A stretch of DNA of 64,000 nucleotides from Erwinia sp. E_sp_B01_1 (GCF_036865545.1 NZ_CP142208.1:4739727-4803726); one strand, 5' to 3'. Numbered from the stretch's first letter, positions 24,554 to 40,030 are shown. Made by a program: numbers and translations. Notes: generated by a model not told the origin, from the sequence alone.

Positions 24554-25015
24554 ATGGCCGAAAATCAACAAATCGATAATCTCGATCGCGGCATCCTCAA
24601 TGCCCTGATGGAGAACGCCCGAACCGCCTATGCCGAACTCGCCAAGCAGTTCAACGTCAGCCCCGGCACTATCCATGTCCGCGTGGAGAAGATGAAGCAG
24701 TCAGGAATTATTAAAGGGACCAGGGTGGAGATTGACCCTAAACATCTGGGTTATGACGTCTGCTGCTTTATTGGCATCATCCTGAAAAGCGCCCGCGACT
24801 ATCCGGCTGCCGTAGCTAAACTGGACGCTCTGGATGAAGTGGTGGAAGCCTGGTACACCACCGGCCACTACAGCATCTTTATTAAGGTAATGTGCCGATC
24901 TATTGATGCGTTGCAACTGGTGTTGATCAACAAGATCCAGACCATCGACGAAATTCAGTCCACCGAAACGCTGATCTCACTGCAAAACCCGATCATGCGC
25001 ACGATCAAGCCCTGA
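24554..25015 (+). CDS. asnC: AsnC-type transcriptional regulator
   Basis: A 153-residue Lrp/AsnC-family regulator with an N-terminal helix-turn-helix (LDRGILNALMENARTAYAEL, about residues 9-40) and a C-terminal ligand-binding RAM domain ending QSTETLISLQNPIMRTIKP. It is close to E. coli AsnC (152 aa), which activates asnA and autoregulates in response to asparagine and lies beside mioC. Its usual divergent target asnA is absent here; ovoA precedes it instead. Confidence 0.95.
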   Translation: MAENQQIDNLDRGILNALMENARTAYAELAKQFNVSPGTIHVRVEKMKQSGIIKGTRVEIDPKHLGYDVCCFIGIILKSARDYPAAVAKLDALDEVVEAWYTTGHYSIFIKVMCRSIDALQLVLINKIQTIDEIQSTETLISLQNPIMRTIKP

Positions 25016-25092
25016 ACTGTGCACAAAGCTGTCCACACGCAACCGGACTCTGTCTCCACGGAATCCCGACCCTGCTGAAGTAATACCCTTAC

Positions 25093-25101
25093 TTATCCAC
25101 A
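25093..25101 (+). promoter_or_regulatory. DnaA box upstream of mioC
   Basis: A perfect TTATCCACA lies 62 bp before the mioC start, the same place as the DnaA box that represses mioC transcription toward oriC in E. coli. Confidence 0.8.
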
Positions 25102-25162
25102 GGTAGATCCCAGACTGATCACAGCGTACAATACTGGCCTTTGTGGCACAGGGATCTTGATC

Positions 25163-25606
25163 ATGGCTGACGTAACCTTAATCACTGGCAGCACCTTAGG
25201 CAGCGCAGAGTATGTCGCAGAGCTTCTGGCTGAAAAGCTGGAAGAAGCCGGCTTTTCAACGGAAATGCTGCATGGCCCGGAGTTGGAAGAGCTGACTCCT
25301 GAAGGGATCTGGCTGGTGGTCTCCTCTACTCATGGGGCTGGCGATCTGCCTGATAACCTGCAACCTCTTTATGATGCAATAGAAGAGAAGAAACCTGATT
25401 TAAGCCAGGTTCGTTACGGTGCCGTAGGGATAGGCAACCGTGAATACGATCTCTTCTGCGGTGCTATAGAGAAGCTCGACGTGTTGCTGACTTCATGTGG
25501 GGCTCAAAGGATCGGCGATCGACTGGATATAGATGTGCTGGAACATGAGATCCCTGAGGATCCGGCTGAAGTTTGGGTAGCGAGCTGGAAAAACCTCCTG
25601 AAATGA
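25163..25606 (+). CDS. mioC: Flavodoxin-like protein MioC
   Basis: A 147-residue FMN-binding flavodoxin-fold protein. The phosphate-binding loop TGSTLGSAEYVAE is at residues 8-20, and the later FMN-contacting segments SSTHGAGDLPDN and IGNREYDLFCGA are present. The start ATG 25163 gives the same length as E. coli MioC; TTG 25157 is rejected. It is transcribed toward oriC, where its transcription can influence initiation. In E. coli it is implicated in biotin synthase activity. Confidence 0.95.
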   Translation: MADVTLITGSTLGSAEYVAELLAEKLEEAGFSTEMLHGPELEELTPEGIWLVVSSTHGAGDLPDNLQPLYDAIEEKKPDLSQVRYGAVGIGNREYDLFCGAIEKLDVLLTSCGAQRIGDRLDIDVLEHEIPEDPAEVWVASWKNLLK

Positions 25607-25699
25607 GGATTCCTGGCAGCAAGATCGCCCTGATTTGCGCTGCCGGATCCTGAAAATCGCCAGAAGTTTTGTAAATAATGCCCTTTTTTGCTGATAAAA

Positions 25700-25975
25700 G
25701 TAGCAAATGAATGTGGATAAGTATGCTTAAAACGCGGTAATAACCGGTGTTTATCCAAAGAACAACTGTACCACCTCAGGGTACCTGTGGATAACCATCC
25801 ATTTAGATCCCAGCTTATACGCTGCAGGATCACCGATCATTCACAGCAAACGATCCTTAATAACCTGATGATCGTTATCAGGAAAAAAGCCTTATCCACA
25901 GAGATCGTCGATCCTAATAGAAGATCTAATAAAGAGATCTCTAGATAAAAAAGATCTTCTTTTTAATACACGTCA
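25700..25975. other. oriC: Chromosomal replication origin oriC
   Basis: Between mioC and mnmG, in the reverse orientation to the usual E. coli drawing. Perfect DnaA boxes lie at 25712-25720, 25786-25794 and 25892-25900 (TTATCCACA or its complement), plus TTATCCAAA at 25751-25759; these correspond to R4, R2, R1 and R3. The DNA-unwinding element at about 25909-25970 has three GATCT-led AT-rich 13-mers on the minus strand. Ten GATC Dam sites fall within about 155 bp (25798-25956), as expected for SeqA control. The ACAGTTGTTCTTTGGATAA-type context of R3 is also preserved. Confidence 0.96.
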
Positions 25976-26066
25976 GGCCATGCGCTTTCCCCATCGTCTA
26001 AAGTTGAGTAGAATCCACGCCCTGATAGCAATCTCCCCTAATCGCACAATCGCGAGGTGCAGTACC

Positions 26067-27956
26067 ATGTTTTATCCAGATCCTTTTGACGTCATCGTAA
26101 TCGGTGGTGGTCATGCGGGTACCGAAGCCGCTATGGCGGCTGCCCGAATGGGTCAGCAAACCCTGCTATTAACCCATAACATTGATACGCTTGGACAAAT
26201 GTCCTGTAATCCGGCGATCGGTGGTATTGGCAAAGGACATCTGGTTAAGGAAGTGGACGCACTTGGCGGGCTGATGGCACATGCCATCGATCAGGCTGGC
26301 ATACAGTTTAGGATACTAAACGCGAGCAAAGGTCCTGCGGTCCGGGCTACCCGTGCTCAGGCAGATCGTGTGTTATACCGACAGGCCGTTCGTACTGCGT
26401 TAGAGAATCAGCCAAACCTGATGATCTTCCAACAGGCTGTGGACGATCTGATTGTTGAGAACGATCGTGTGGTAGGTGCTGTGACTCAGATGGGACTGAA
26501 GTTCCGTGCTAAGTCGGTTGTACTAACCGTAGGGACTTTCCTCGACGGGAAAATTCATATTGGTCTGGATAATTACAGCGGCGGACGTGCTGGCGATCCT
26601 CCTTCGATCCCACTGGCCCGCCGTCTGCGTGAACTGCCTTTGCGTGTCAGCCGTTTGAAAACCGGTACGCCACCGCGTATCGATGCCAGAACCATTGATT
26701 TCAGCGTGCTGGCTCCTCAGCATGGTGATACGCCAATGCCGGTGTTCTCGTTTATGGGAAATGTGGCTCAGCATCCCCAGCAGGTGCCTTGCTATATCAC
26801 CTACACCAACGAAAAAACGCATGATGTGATCCGCAATAACCTGGATCGCAGCCCGATGTACTCCGGCGTAATTGAAGGGATTGGCCCGCGTTATTGCCCT
26901 TCTATCGAAGATAAAGTGATGCGTTTTGCCGATCGTAACGCGCACCAGATCTTCCTTGAGCCGGAAGGCCTGACCAGCAACGAAATCTATCCTAATGGTA
27001 TCTCGACCAGCCTGCCTTTTGACGTGCAGATCCAGATCGTCCGCTCAATGCAGGGACTGGAAAACGCGAAGATCGTCCGTCCTGGTTATGCCATTGAGTA
27101 TGATTTCTTCGATCCCCGCGATCTGAAGCCAACGCTGGAAAGCAAACATATTCAGGGTCTGTTCTTTGCAGGACAGATCAACGGCACCACAGGTTACGAA
27201 GAAGCGGCGGCTCAGGGCCTGCTGGCTGGCCTGAATGCGGGTCGCCTCTCCGCTGATAAAGAGACCTGGGCTCCACGTCGCGATCAGGCTTACCTTGGCG
27301 TACTGGTTGACGATCTCTGCACCCTGGGGACCAAAGAGCCCTACCGCATGTTCACTTCACGTGCGGAATATCGTCTGATGCTGAGAGAAGACAATGCCGA
27401 TCTTCGTCTGACGGAAGCGGGCCGCGAGCTTGGCCTGGTAGATGATGCGCGTTGGGCACGATTCAACGAGAAGCTGGAAAGCATTGAGAAAGAACGCCAG
27501 CGCCTTCGTGATATCTGGGTTCACCCGAAATCAGAGTGCGTTGAGGAAGTGAACAACGTCCTGAGCGCCGGGCTGACCAAGGAAGCCAGCGGAGAAGATT
27601 TGCTGCGTCGCCCTGAGATGACTTATCAGCAGCTGATGACCCTGAACACCTTTGCACCAGCGCTGAGCGACCCTCAGGCTGCTGAGCAGGTTGAAATTCA
27701 GGTGAAATACGAAGGGTACATTGCCCGCCAGCAGGAAGAGATTGATCGCCAGCTGCGTAATGAAAATACCCTGCTGCCGGCAGAGCTGGATTACCGTCAG
27801 GTCAGTGGCCTCTCCAACGAGGTGATTGCCAAGCTGAACGATCATAAACCCGGATCGATCGGCCAGGCATCCCGGATCTCCGGGATCACACCTGCGGCAA
27901 TCTCCATTTTGCTGATCTACCTGAAAAAACAGGGATTACTGCGTAAAAGTGCCTGA
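26067..27956 (+). CDS. mnmG: tRNA uridine-5-carboxymethylaminomethyl modification enzyme MnmG (GidA)
   Basis: A 629-residue FAD protein that, with MnmE, installs (carboxymethyl)aminomethyl at wobble U34 of certain tRNAs. The dinucleotide motif [10 protein letters not shown] starts at residue 13, and the conserved [20 protein letters not shown] follows near residue 47. The C-terminal helical domain that contacts MnmE ends [18 protein letters not shown] 26067 matches the E. coli start; an upstream in-frame extension into oriC is rejected. It is the first gene clockwise of oriC and its transcription is linked to initiation. Confidence 0.97.
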   Translation: MFYPDPFDVIVIGGGHAGTEAAMAAARMGQQTLLLTHNIDTLGQMSCNPAIGGIGKGHLVKEVDALGGLMAHAIDQAGIQFRILNASKGPAVRATRAQADRVLYRQAVRTALENQPNLMIFQQAVDDLIVENDRVVGAVTQMGLKFRAKSVVLTVGTFLDGKIHIGLDNYSGGRAGDPPSIPLARRLRELPLRVSRLKTGTPPRIDARTIDFSVLAPQHGDTPMPVFSFMGNVAQHPQQVPCYITYTNEKTHDVIRNNLDRSPMYSGVIEGIGPRYCPSIEDKVMRFADRNAHQIFLEPEGLTSNEIYPNGISTSLPFDVQIQIVRSMQGLENAKIVRPGYAIEYDFFDPRDLKPTLESKHIQGLFFAGQINGTTGYEEAAAQGLLAGLNAGRLSADKETWAPRRDQAYLGVLVDDLCTLGTKEPYRMFTSRAEYRLMLREDNADLRLTEAGRELGLVDDARWARFNEKLESIEKERQRLRDIWVHPKSECVEEVNNVLSAGLTKEASGEDLLRRPEMTYQQLMTLNTFAPALSDPQAAEQVEIQVKYEGYIARQQEEIDRQLRNENTLLPAELDYRQVSGLSNEVIAKLNDHKPGSIGQASRISGITPAAISILLIYLKKQGLLRKSA

Positions 27957-27975
27957 CGCTGAGGCACGCCAGTAT

Positions 27976-28001
27976 CAGGGGCGGGATTTATTCCGCCCCT
28001 G
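27976..28001 (+). terminator. Hairpin between mnmG and rsmG
   Basis: A 9-bp perfect stem, CAGGGGCGG / CCGCCCCTG, with an 8-nt loop, followed by the T-rich TTGTATTTCTC. It is a likely partial rho-independent terminator or attenuator inside the gid operon. Confidence 0.65.
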
Positions 28002-28061
28002 TTGTATTTCTCCTGCGGGACGAATAGATTTGCCCGCAGACCAGCCTCACAGGACAGTATT

Positions 28062-28682
28062 GTGATTACTAAACTCACTTCTCTGCTTAAAGCCGCCAAC
28101 ATATCCCTGTCCGATCAGCAAAAACAGCAGCTGACCGGCTATGTTGAAATGCTGCATAAGTGGAACAAGGCCTATAATCTGACCTCAGTTCGTGACCCTG
28201 AGCAGATGTTGATTCGTCACATCCTCGACAGCATCGTCGTGGAGCCTTATCTGCAGGGCAGCCGTTTTATCGACGTGGGAACCGGTCCAGGCTTGCCTGG
28301 CGTCCCCCTGGCTATTGTCCGGCCTGAAGCGCATTTCACCCTGCTGGACAGCCTTGGAAAGCGCGTACGCTTCCTCAAACAGGTGCAGCATGAACTTAAG
28401 CTGACCAACATTGAGCCAGTGCAAAGCCGCGTGGAAGACTTCCCGGCAGAGCCGCCTTTCGACGGGGTGATCAGCCGGGCTTTTGCCTCGCTGAATGATA
28501 TGCTGAACTGGTGCCACCATTTACCGGGTAGGGGAGGGCGCTTTTATGCTCTTAAAGGAGTAATCCCGGAGGATGAATTAGCGACATTACCCGCCGGATT
28601 CAGCGTTGAGCAGGTAGTGAAACTGGCCGTTCCGCAACTGGAAGGCGAGCGTCATTTGATCGTGGTAAACCTGACTAAATAA
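28062..28682 (+). CDS. rsmG: 16S rRNA (guanine527-N7)-methyltransferase RsmG (GidB)
   Basis: A 206-residue class I SAM methyltransferase that makes m7G527 in 16S rRNA; loss gives low-level streptomycin resistance. SAM motif I is [12 protein letters not shown] at residues 69-80, and the N-terminal [14 protein letters not shown] is conserved. The start is GTG 28062, preceded by AGGACAG and aligned with E. coli; the longer in-frame start is rejected. Confidence 0.95.
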   Translation: MITKLTSLLKAANISLSDQQKQQLTGYVEMLHKWNKAYNLTSVRDPEQMLIRHILDSIVVEPYLQGSRFIDVGTGPGLPGVPLAIVRPEAHFTLLDSLGKRVRFLKQVQHELKLTNIEPVQSRVEDFPAEPPFDGVISRAFASLNDMLNWCHHLPGRGGRFYALKGVIPEDELATLPAGFSVEQVVKLAVPQLEGERHLIVVNLTK

Positions 28683-29503
28683 CCGGCGATTGCCCTGTTT
28701 CAGGCGGGGGTTAATGCGCCGGTTTTGCCGCTTAACTGCAATAGCCTTATTAACTGTAAGTGCTTTATGTTTCAATATTTTAGTTAAGTCAGGTGATAAT
28801 CAGGAGTGGTAATCACGCGCCTGGAGTCAATTACTGAAAGCGGTTGTTTGAAATTTCAGCAGTTGAACGTTCAGGCTCACACTTTTTTATGCTGACAGGT
28901 TGTTTCCATCAGGTTAAATGCACAGCCTGAAATTATCCGACATCTCTGGTAACATTTAACGTTAATTTCACATTCAGTTATCATAGTTATTACCTTTAAG
29001 CGGCAACAATGCGGTCATGATAGTGACGCAGGAAAATATATCCTCTTTATAAATCGGCGTAAGTAATGGCCTGAACCGGGGAAATTAGTTGCTGCAAATG
29101 TCAATAAGCGGTTTCAATCGACAATAATTGCTATTTTTAAAAAGTATTGATTCAAGTTAATGAATTATAATGTTTTTATAAATTTTATTTTCATTAAGTT
29201 AAGAATACTCCTGAACATTAGTTAGGCAATAAGTTGCTGAAATGTGATCGCCAGCACGCTTTATGAGCAAGGTTTGTCGCTTCTTGCAGGAAATTTCGTT
29301 CGGTTTGCCGTTCTTCAGAGTTTTAAAAAACAGGCCCGCGGAAAGAAATTTAAATAATTGTTCACCTTTTCGCTACTTATCCATTGAAATCGCAGGGGCG
29401 CACCGTATAATTTGCTCGTTTTTTGCTGCTTGACTCAAAAGGGTAAAGGCAGTTTTATACGACACGCGACATACCCCTGATGGGGCAGGAGAGTTTTAGC
29501 GTC
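28683..29503 (+). promoter_or_regulatory. Long AT-rich rsmG-atpI spacer with the atp operon promoter
   Basis: This 820-bp gap holds no convincing gene. It is markedly A/T-rich compared with its neighbours, especially 28930-29230. Near its end a sigma-70 promoter is visible: TTGAAA (29384-29389), 16-bp spacing, TATAAT (29406-29411), about 90 bp before atpI, as expected for the ATP synthase operon. E. coli has a comparable but shorter spacer. No terminator or RNA gene could be assigned to the remainder. Confidence 0.65.
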
Positions 29504-30711
<1,208 letters not shown>

Positions 30712-30738
30712 TTTTTTCTCAACACTACTGCGTTTTAA

Positions 30739-31574
<836 letters not shown>

Positions 31575-31585
31575 GGGAGGGGCTG

Positions 31586-32119
31586 ATGTCTGAATTTACT
31601 ACTGTAGCTCGCCCCTACGCTAAAGCAGCTTTTGACTTTGCTGTTGAGCATCAAAGTATCGACCGCTGGCAGCAAATGCTGGCGTTCGCTACTCAGGTAG
31701 CCAGTAATGAACAGGTAGCAGAACTCCTTTCCGGCGCACTAGCGCCGGAAGCGTTGTCTGCACGGTTCATCGCTATCTGTGGTGACCAACTGGACGAAGC
31801 CGGTCAAAACCTGATTAAGGTAATGGCCGAAAACAAACGTTTACCGGCGCTTGCCAGTGTTCTGGCGCAGTTTATCCAGCTACGTGACGCATATGATGCG
31901 ACTACCGATGTTGAGGTAATCTCTTCCACCACACTGAGTGACGAACAGCTGACTAAAATCAGCGCCGCTATGGAAAAACGTCTGTCACGCAAAGTTAAGC
32001 TGAATTGCAAAATCGATAAGTCTGTAATGGCAGGCCTGATTATCCGTGCGGGTGATTTGGTCATTGATGGCAGCGTACGCGGCCGTCTTGAGCGCCTTAC
32101 CGACGTATTGCAGTCTTAA
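31586..32119 (+). CDS. atpH: F0F1 ATP synthase subunit delta
   Basis: The 177-residue OSCP/delta subunit connects the b stalk to the top of the alpha3beta3 head. It begins [20 protein letters not shown] and ends with the family's [20 protein letters not shown]. Length equals E. coli (177). Close spacing to atpF and atpA. Confidence 0.98.
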   Translation: MSEFTTVARPYAKAAFDFAVEHQSIDRWQQMLAFATQVASNEQVAELLSGALAPEALSARFIAICGDQLDEAGQNLIKVMAENKRLPALASVLAQFIQLRDAYDATTDVEVISSTTLSDEQLTKISAAMEKRLSRKVKLNCKIDKSVMAGLIIRAGDLVIDGSVRGRLERLTDVLQS

Positions 32120-32133
32120 GGGGACTGGAGCAT

Positions 32134-33675
32134 ATGCAACTGAATTCCACCGAAATCAGCGAACTGATCAAGCAGCGCATTGCTCAGTTTGATGTGGTGA
32201 GCGAAGCTCACAATGAAGGTACCATTGTTTCCGTCAGTGACGGCATCATCCGCGTAAACGGCCTGGCCGATGTTATGCAGGGTGAGATGCTCGCACTGCC
32301 GGGTAACCGTTACGCAATCGCACTGAACCTGGAGCGCGACTCCGTAGGTGCAGTAGTGATGGGTCCTTACGCTGACCTTGCCGAAGGCATGAAAGTTAAG
32401 TGTACTGGCCGTATTCTTGAAGTACCAGTTGGTCGTGGCCTGTTAGGCCGCGTGGTGAACACCCTGGGTGCACCTATCGACGGTAAAGGCGCAATCGACA
32501 ACGATGGCTTCTCGCCAATCGAAGTGATTGCACCAGGCGTTATCGATCGCCAGTCCGTTGACCAGCCTGTACAGACTGGCTACAAGTCAGTCGATGCGAT
32601 GATTCCAATCGGCCGTGGCCAGCGTGAGCTGATCATCGGTGACCGTCAGACCGGTAAAACCGCGATGGCGATCGATGCGATCATCAACCAGCGTGATTCC
32701 GGCATCAAGTGTGTGTACGTCGCTATCGGTCAGAAAGCGTCGACTATCGCTAACGTGGTTCGCAAACTGGAAGAGCACAATGCGCTGGCTAACACCATCG
32801 TGGTTGTGGCTACCGCTTCTGAATCTGCTGCGCTGCAGTACCTGGCTCCGTATGCCGGTTGCGCAATGGGTGAATACTTCCGTGACCGCGGTGAAGATGC
32901 ACTGATCGTATACGATGACCTGTCTAAACAGGCTGTTGCTTACCGTCAGGTTTCTCTGCTGCTGCGTCGTCCACCGGGTCGTGAAGCTTTCCCTGGTGAC
33001 GTGTTCTATCTCCACTCCCGTCTGCTGGAACGTGCTTCCCGCGTGAGCGCTGATTATGTTGAGCGTTTCACTAACGGTGCAGTTGTAGGTAAAACAGGTT
33101 CACTGACTGCTCTGCCGATCATCGAAACTCAGGCTGGCGACGTTTCCGCGTTCGTTCCGACCAACGTAATCTCGATTACAGATGGTCAGATCTTCCTGGA
33201 AACTAACCTGTTTAACTCCGGTATTCGTCCGGCAGTTAACCCGGGTATTTCGGTATCCCGTGTGGGTGGTGCTGCTCAGACCAAGATCATCAAGAAACTG
33301 TCCGGTGGTATCCGTACCGCTCTGGCACAGTATCGTGAACTGGCAGCGTTCTCTCAGTTCGCCTCCGATCTGGACGAAGCAACCCGTAAACAGCTGAGCC
33401 ACGGTCAGAAAGTGACCGAGCTTCTGAAACAGAAACAGTATGCGCCGATGTCCGTAGCGCAGCAGGGTCTGGTGCTGTTTGCGGCCGAGCGTGGCTTCCT
33501 GAATGACGTCGAACTGGCGAAAATCGGTAGCTTCGAAGCGGCGCTGCTGGCTTTTGCGGATCGCGATCACGCTGAGCTGATGGCTGAAATCAACCAGGCT
33601 GGTAACTATAACGGCGAAATCGAAGAGAAGCTGAAAGGCCTCCTCGAAACGTTTAAGAAAACCCAGTCCTGGTAA
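32134..33675 (+). CDS. atpA: F0F1 ATP synthase subunit alpha
   Basis: The 513-residue non-catalytic nucleotide-binding subunit of F1. Walker A GDRQTGKT lies near residue 170, and the arginine-finger region [14 protein letters not shown] ([14 protein letters not shown]) near residue 375. Length is the same as E. coli. Confidence 0.98.
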   Translation: MQLNSTEISELIKQRIAQFDVVSEAHNEGTIVSVSDGIIRVNGLADVMQGEMLALPGNRYAIALNLERDSVGAVVMGPYADLAEGMKVKCTGRILEVPVGRGLLGRVVNTLGAPIDGKGAIDNDGFSPIEVIAPGVIDRQSVDQPVQTGYKSVDAMIPIGRGQRELIIGDRQTGKTAMAIDAIINQRDSGIKCVYVAIGQKASTIANVVRKLEEHNALANTIVVVATASESAALQYLAPYAGCAMGEYFRDRGEDALIVYDDLSKQAVAYRQVSLLLRRPPGREAFPGDVFYLHSRLLERASRVSADYVERFTNGAVVGKTGSLTALPIIETQAGDVSAFVPTNVISITDGQIFLETNLFNSGIRPAVNPGISVSRVGGAAQTKIIKKLSGGIRTALAQYRELAAFSQFASDLDEATRKQLSHGQKVTELLKQKQYAPMSVAQQGLVLFAAERGFLNDVELAKIGSFEAALLAFADRDHAELMAEINQAGNYNGEIEEKLKGLLETFKKTQSW

Positions 33676-33729
33676 TGTCTGGCGGCTTGTCCCTTAGGGG
33701 GCAGGCCGCAAGGCTTTGAGGAGAAGCTT

Positions 33730-36044
<2,315 letters not shown>

Positions 36045-36068
36045 TAACGGTTTCTCTGGAGGTTAATC

Positions 36069-36488
36069 ATGGCTATGACTTATCACCTGGACGTTGTCAG
36101 CGCAGAACTGCAGATGTTCTCCGGTACTGTACAGAAAATCCAGGTGTCAGGTAGCGAAGGTGAGCTGGGGATTTACCCTGGTCACGCCCCGCTGCTGACC
36201 GCCATTAAACCTGGTATGATCCGCATCGTTAAACAGCAGGGCGAAGAAGAGTATATTTATCTCTCCGGCGGCCTGCTGGAAGTACAGCCTGGCGCGGTTA
36301 CCGTGCTGGCTGATACTGCGATTCGCGGTGCCGACCTCGATGAGGCCCGCGCGATGGAAGCGAAACGCAAAGCCGAAGAGCACATGAACAGCTCTCACGG
36401 CGATGTGGACTTTGCTACCGCGTCGGCTGAACTGGCTAAAGCGATCGCCAAACTGCGTGTGATCGAGTTGACCAAAAAAGCGATGTAA
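36069..36488 (+). CDS. atpC: F0F1 ATP synthase subunit epsilon
   Basis: The 139-residue subunit that couples gamma to the c-ring and inhibits hydrolysis. It has an N-terminal beta barrel ([13 protein letters not shown] start; [20 protein letters not shown]) and a C-terminal two-helix arm ([15 protein letters not shown] to the end). Last gene of the operon, followed by a strong terminator. Confidence 0.98.
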   Translation: MAMTYHLDVVSAELQMFSGTVQKIQVSGSEGELGIYPGHAPLLTAIKPGMIRIVKQQGEEEYIYLSGGLLEVQPGAVTVLADTAIRGADLDEARAMEAKRKAEEHMNSSHGDVDFATASAELAKAIAKLRVIELTKKAM

Positions 36489-36507
36489 CTCAGGTTTAAT
36501 CTGCAGA

Positions 36508-36540
36508 ATGCCAGTCAGGAAACTGACTGGCATTTTTTTT
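36508..36540 (+). terminator. Rho-independent terminator of the atp operon
   Basis: An 11-bp stem, ATGCCAGTCAG / CTGACTGGCAT, with a GAAA tetraloop, followed by eight T. Confidence 0.96.
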
Positions 36541-36612
36541 GCCGAGAATAATGTAGTATTTTCACCGCTATTCCGTTTTACTTCCGTTTAATAACTGAAT
36601 TTCAGGATGTCT

Positions 36613-37983
36613 ATGTCTAACAGCGCAATGAGCGTGGTGATCCTTGCTGCCGGCAAGGGGACACGTATGTATTCCGATCTGCCGAAAGTCCTGCATCGTC
36701 TGGCTGGAAAGCCAATGGTGCAGCATGTGATTGATGCCGCGAACAAGCTCGGTGCCGCCCATGTCCATCTGGTTTATGGCCACGGGGGCGACCTGCTGAA
36801 GTCTTCCCTGTCAGACCCGTCGCTGAACTGGGTATTGCAGGCAGAGCAGTTGGGCACCGGCCATGCCATGCAGCAGGCCGCGCCGCATTTTGCTGACGAC
36901 GAAGATATCCTGATGCTCTATGGCGATGTCCCGCTGATTTCTGTCGACAGCCTGCAACGTTTGAAAAATGCCAGGCCTGAAGGTGGCATAGCCCTGCTGA
37001 CAGTGATTCTGGATAACCCAACCGGTTATGGCCGCATCATCCGTGAGAATGGCTCCGTAGTAGGCATTATTGAGCAAAAAGATGCCTCACCTGCCCAGTT
37101 GGCCATTACCGAAATCAATACCGGTATCCTGATGGCCAACGGTGCCGACCTGAAGCGCTGGCTCAGCAAGCTGACCAACAACAATGCTCAGGGCGAATAT
37201 TACATCACCGATATCATTGCTCTTGCCCATCAGGAAGGCCGTGCCACGGTCGCAGTACATCCTGCCCGCGCTACAGAAACCGACGGCGTAAACAACCGTC
37301 TGCAACTGGCCACGCTGGAGCGAGTCTACCAGGCTGAACAGGCTGAGAAACTGCTGCTGGCTGGCGTGATGCTAAAAGATCCTGCCCGTTTCGATCTGCG
37401 TGGTGAACTGACCCACGGTCGGGACGTGGAGATCGACACCAATGTGATTATCGAAGGTCAGGTAAAACTGGGCGATCGGGTGAAAATTGGCAGCGGTTGT
37501 ATCCTGAAAAACTGCGTGATTGGCGATGACTGCGAGATCAGCCCCTACAGCGTAGTGGAAGAGTCTGAGCTGGCGGTAGCCTGCACCATCGGGCCATTTG
37601 CCCGTCTGCGTCCGGGTTCGCAACTGGCCGAAGGCGCACACGTCGGCAACTTCGTTGAAATGAAAAAGGCCTCGTTGGGCAAAGGCTCTAAAGCCGGGCA
37701 TCTCAGCTATCTGGGCGATGCCAGCATCGGTGCCAACGTCAATATCGGGGCCGGTACCATCACCTGTAACTATGATGGCGTAAACAAGTCGCTGACGGTG
37801 ATTGGCGATAATGTGTTTGTCGGCTCAGATACCCAGCTGGTGGCACCCGTCACCATAGCGGCCGGGGCGACCATTGCCGCTGGCACCACGGTGATGAAAG
37901 ACGTCACCGCTGAAGGGTTGGTGTACAACCGCAAAGACCAGAACCTGAAAACAGGCTGGCAGCGTCCGGTGAAGAAAAAGTAA
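36613..37983 (+). CDS. glmU: Bifunctional GlcNAc-1-P uridyltransferase / GlcN-1-P acetyltransferase
   Basis: A 456-residue two-domain enzyme making UDP-GlcNAc for peptidoglycan and LPS. The N-terminal pyrophosphorylase domain has [18 protein letters not shown] at residues 10-27. The C-terminal left-handed beta helix acetyltransferase domain has hexapeptide repeats and [14 protein letters not shown] near residue 380. ATG 36613 lies 6 bp after AGGA and gives the E. coli length; ATG 36607 overlaps the RBS. Paired with glmS as in E. coli. Confidence 0.97.
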   Translation: MSNSAMSVVILAAGKGTRMYSDLPKVLHRLAGKPMVQHVIDAANKLGAAHVHLVYGHGGDLLKSSLSDPSLNWVLQAEQLGTGHAMQQAAPHFADDEDILMLYGDVPLISVDSLQRLKNARPEGGIALLTVILDNPTGYGRIIRENGSVVGIIEQKDASPAQLAITEINTGILMANGADLKRWLSKLTNNNAQGEYYITDIIALAHQEGRATVAVHPARATETDGVNNRLQLATLERVYQAEQAEKLLLAGVMLKDPARFDLRGELTHGRDVEIDTNVIIEGQVKLGDRVKIGSGCILKNCVIGDDCEISPYSVVEESELAVACTIGPFARLRPGSQLAEGAHVGNFVEMKKASLGKGSKAGHLSYLGDASIGANVNIGAGTITCNYDGVNKSLTVIGDNVFVGSDTQLVAPVTIAAGATIAAGTTVMKDVTAEGLVYNRKDQNLKTGWQRPVKKK

Positions 37984-38166
37984 GGCCCAGGGCAGCTCAG
38001 GCTGCCCCCAGATTATTACGAGGAGGGACTCATCCCTCCCGAAAAAGGCTGTTAAAAATATAATCCCCACTCTCTACAAAGGCTCGGGGAACCGGCGCAG
38101 GCCGGACTAATCAGGTCAGAAGACAAGGTTAATGATCGTCACGATCATGACTACAGGAATATAACT

Positions 38167-39999
38167 ATGTGTGGAATTGTTGGTGCAGTAGCGCAGCGTG
38201 ATATTGCCGAAATCCTGCTGGAAGGATTACGCCGCCTCGAATACCGGGGCTATGACTCGGCTGGCGTGGCCGTGGTGACCGCAGCAGGTGAAATGACCCG
38301 TCTGCGTCGTGTAGGAAAAGTAGCCATGCTGGCTGAAGCAGCGGAAACCCATCCGCTGGTGGGCGGGACAGGAATTGCGCACACCCGCTGGGCAACGCAC
38401 GGCGAGCCTTCTGAGGCTAACGCGCATCCCCATATCTCAGAACATATCATCGTCGTTCACAACGGTATCATTGAAAACTATGAACCGCTGCGCGAGCTGC
38501 TGACTGAACGTGGCTACAAATTTGCCTCAGAAACCGATACCGAAGTGGTTGCGCACCTGGTCCACTGGGAGCAGAAACAGCAGGGCGGCACGCTGCGTGA
38601 AGTGGTACAGCGCGTTATTCCACAGCTGCGCGGCGCGTATGGCATGGTCATTATGGACAGCCGCGATCCTTCCGTGCTGGTGGCCGCCCGTTCCGGCAGC
38701 CCGCTGGTAATTGGCCGTGGCGTGGGTGAGAACTTCATCGCCTCCGATCAGCTGGCGCTGCTGCCGGTTACCCGTCGCTTTATCTACCTTGAAGAGGGCG
38801 ATATCGCTGAAATCACCCGCCGTGACGTAACCATTGTTGATCGTCAGGGCGAGAAAGTGCAGCGCAGTGAAATCGAATCCACCGTGCAGTACGATGCAGG
38901 CGACAAAGGCCAGTTCCGTCACTACATGCAGAAAGAGATTTATGAGCAGCCGCAGGCGATCAAAAACACCCTGAGTGGGCGTTTCAGCCACGGGGAAGTG
39001 GATCTCTCTGAGCTGGGTCCAAATGCTAACGAGCTGCTGAAGCAGGTTGAGCATATCCAGATTGTGGCCTGCGGCACCTCTTACAACTCCGGTATGGTGT
39101 CACGCTACTGGTTCGAAGCGCTGGCTAACGTCCCGTGCGACGTGGAGATTGCTTCTGAGTTCCGCTACCGCAAATCCGCCGTGCGCAAAAACAGTCTGCT
39201 GATTACCCTTTCCCAGTCTGGCGAAACCGCTGATACCCTGGCAGCATTGCGCTTGTCCAAAGAGCTGGGTTACCTGGGCTCTCTGGCGATCTGTAACGTA
39301 GCCGGTTCCTCTCTGGTGCGTGAGTCCGATCTGGCGCTGATGACCAAAGCGGGCACCGAAATCGGTGTGGCATCGACTAAAGCTTTTACTACTCAGCTCA
39401 CCGTGTTGCTGATGCTGGTGGCTAAAGTCGGCCGCCTGAAAGGGATGGACGCGCAGATTGAGCATGACATTGTGCATGGTCTGCAGGCGCTGCCAAGCCG
39501 TATCGAACAGATGCTCTCTCAGGATAAGCTGATCGAAACCCTGGCTGAAGATTTCTCCGACAAGCATCATGCGCTGTTCCTGGGCCGTGGCGATCAGTAC
39601 CCGATCGCGATGGAAGGTGCGCTGAAGCTGAAAGAGATCTCTTACATTCACGCGGAAGCCTATGCGGCCGGTGAGCTCAAGCACGGTCCTCTGGCGCTGA
39701 TTGATGCCGATATGCCCGTTATCGTGGTTGCGCCGAATAACGAGCTGCTGGAAAAACTGAAGTCGAACATTGAAGAAGTCCGCGCGCGTGGAGGCCTGCT
39801 CTATGTGTTTGCCGATCAGGATGCTGGCTTCAGCAACTCAGAAGGGATGCGCATTATCCCGCTGCCACACGTTGAAGATATCATTGCCCCCATCTTCTAC
39901 ACCGTTCCTTTGCAGATGCTGTCGTATCACGTAGCGCTGATCAAGGGCACGGATGTTGACCAGCCGCGTAACCTCGCGAAATCGGTCACCGTGGAGTAA
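38167..39999 (+). CDS. glmS: Glutamine-fructose-6-phosphate aminotransferase GlmS
   Basis: A 610-residue enzyme making glucosamine 6-phosphate. After Met removal the N-terminal Cys is the glutaminase nucleophile ([12 protein letters not shown]). The GATase domain spans to about residue 240, followed by two SIS sugar-isomerase domains ([16 protein letters not shown] near residue 300) and the C terminus [12 protein letters not shown]. The 183-bp glmU-glmS spacer corresponds to the leader that, in E. coli, is activated by the small RNA GlmZ; I could not identify the pairing site with confidence. Confidence 0.97.
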   Translation: MCGIVGAVAQRDIAEILLEGLRRLEYRGYDSAGVAVVTAAGEMTRLRRVGKVAMLAEAAETHPLVGGTGIAHTRWATHGEPSEANAHPHISEHIIVVHNGIIENYEPLRELLTERGYKFASETDTEVVAHLVHWEQKQQGGTLREVVQRVIPQLRGAYGMVIMDSRDPSVLVAARSGSPLVIGRGVGENFIASDQLALLPVTRRFIYLEEGDIAEITRRDVTIVDRQGEKVQRSEIESTVQYDAGDKGQFRHYMQKEIYEQPQAIKNTLSGRFSHGEVDLSELGPNANELLKQVEHIQIVACGTSYNSGMVSRYWFEALANVPCDVEIASEFRYRKSAVRKNSLLITLSQSGETADTLAALRLSKELGYLGSLAICNVAGSSLVRESDLALMTKAGTEIGVASTKAFTTQLTVLLMLVAKVGRLKGMDAQIEHDIVHGLQALPSRIEQMLSQDKLIETLAEDFSDKHHALFLGRGDQYPIAMEGALKLKEISYIHAEAYAAGELKHGPLALIDADMPVIVVAPNNELLEKLKSNIEEVRARGGLLYVFADQDAGFSNSEGMRIIPLPHVEDIIAPIFYTVPLQMLSYHVALIKGTDVDQPRNLAKSVTVE

Positions 40000-40007
40000 T
40001 GCCCTCA

Positions 40008-40030
40008 GGGCGGGTTTTCCCGCCCTTATT
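40008..40030 (+). terminator. Terminator after glmS
   Basis: GGGCGGG-TTTT-CCCGCCC followed by TTATTCCTTT, 8 bp past the stop. The remaining spacer to 40324 shows no gene; an A/T-rich stretch at 40110-40165 probably contains the promoter of the next gene, but no convincing pair of hexamers was found. Confidence 0.9.

Noticed and set aside
24405..24608. A 67-codon open frame crossing the ovoA-asnC gap
   Set aside because: It overlaps the asnC start in another frame and resembles no AsnA, so it is not a remnant asparagine synthetase.
25980..26066. N-terminal extension of mnmG by 29 codons into oriC
   Set aside because: It has no homology to MnmG, and the ATG at 26067 matches the family start exactly.
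37984..38166. A glmS ribozyme or riboswitch in the glmU-glmS leader
   Set aside because: The glmS ribozyme is typical of Gram-positive bacteria; no ribozyme core is visible, and Enterobacterales use small RNAs for glmS.
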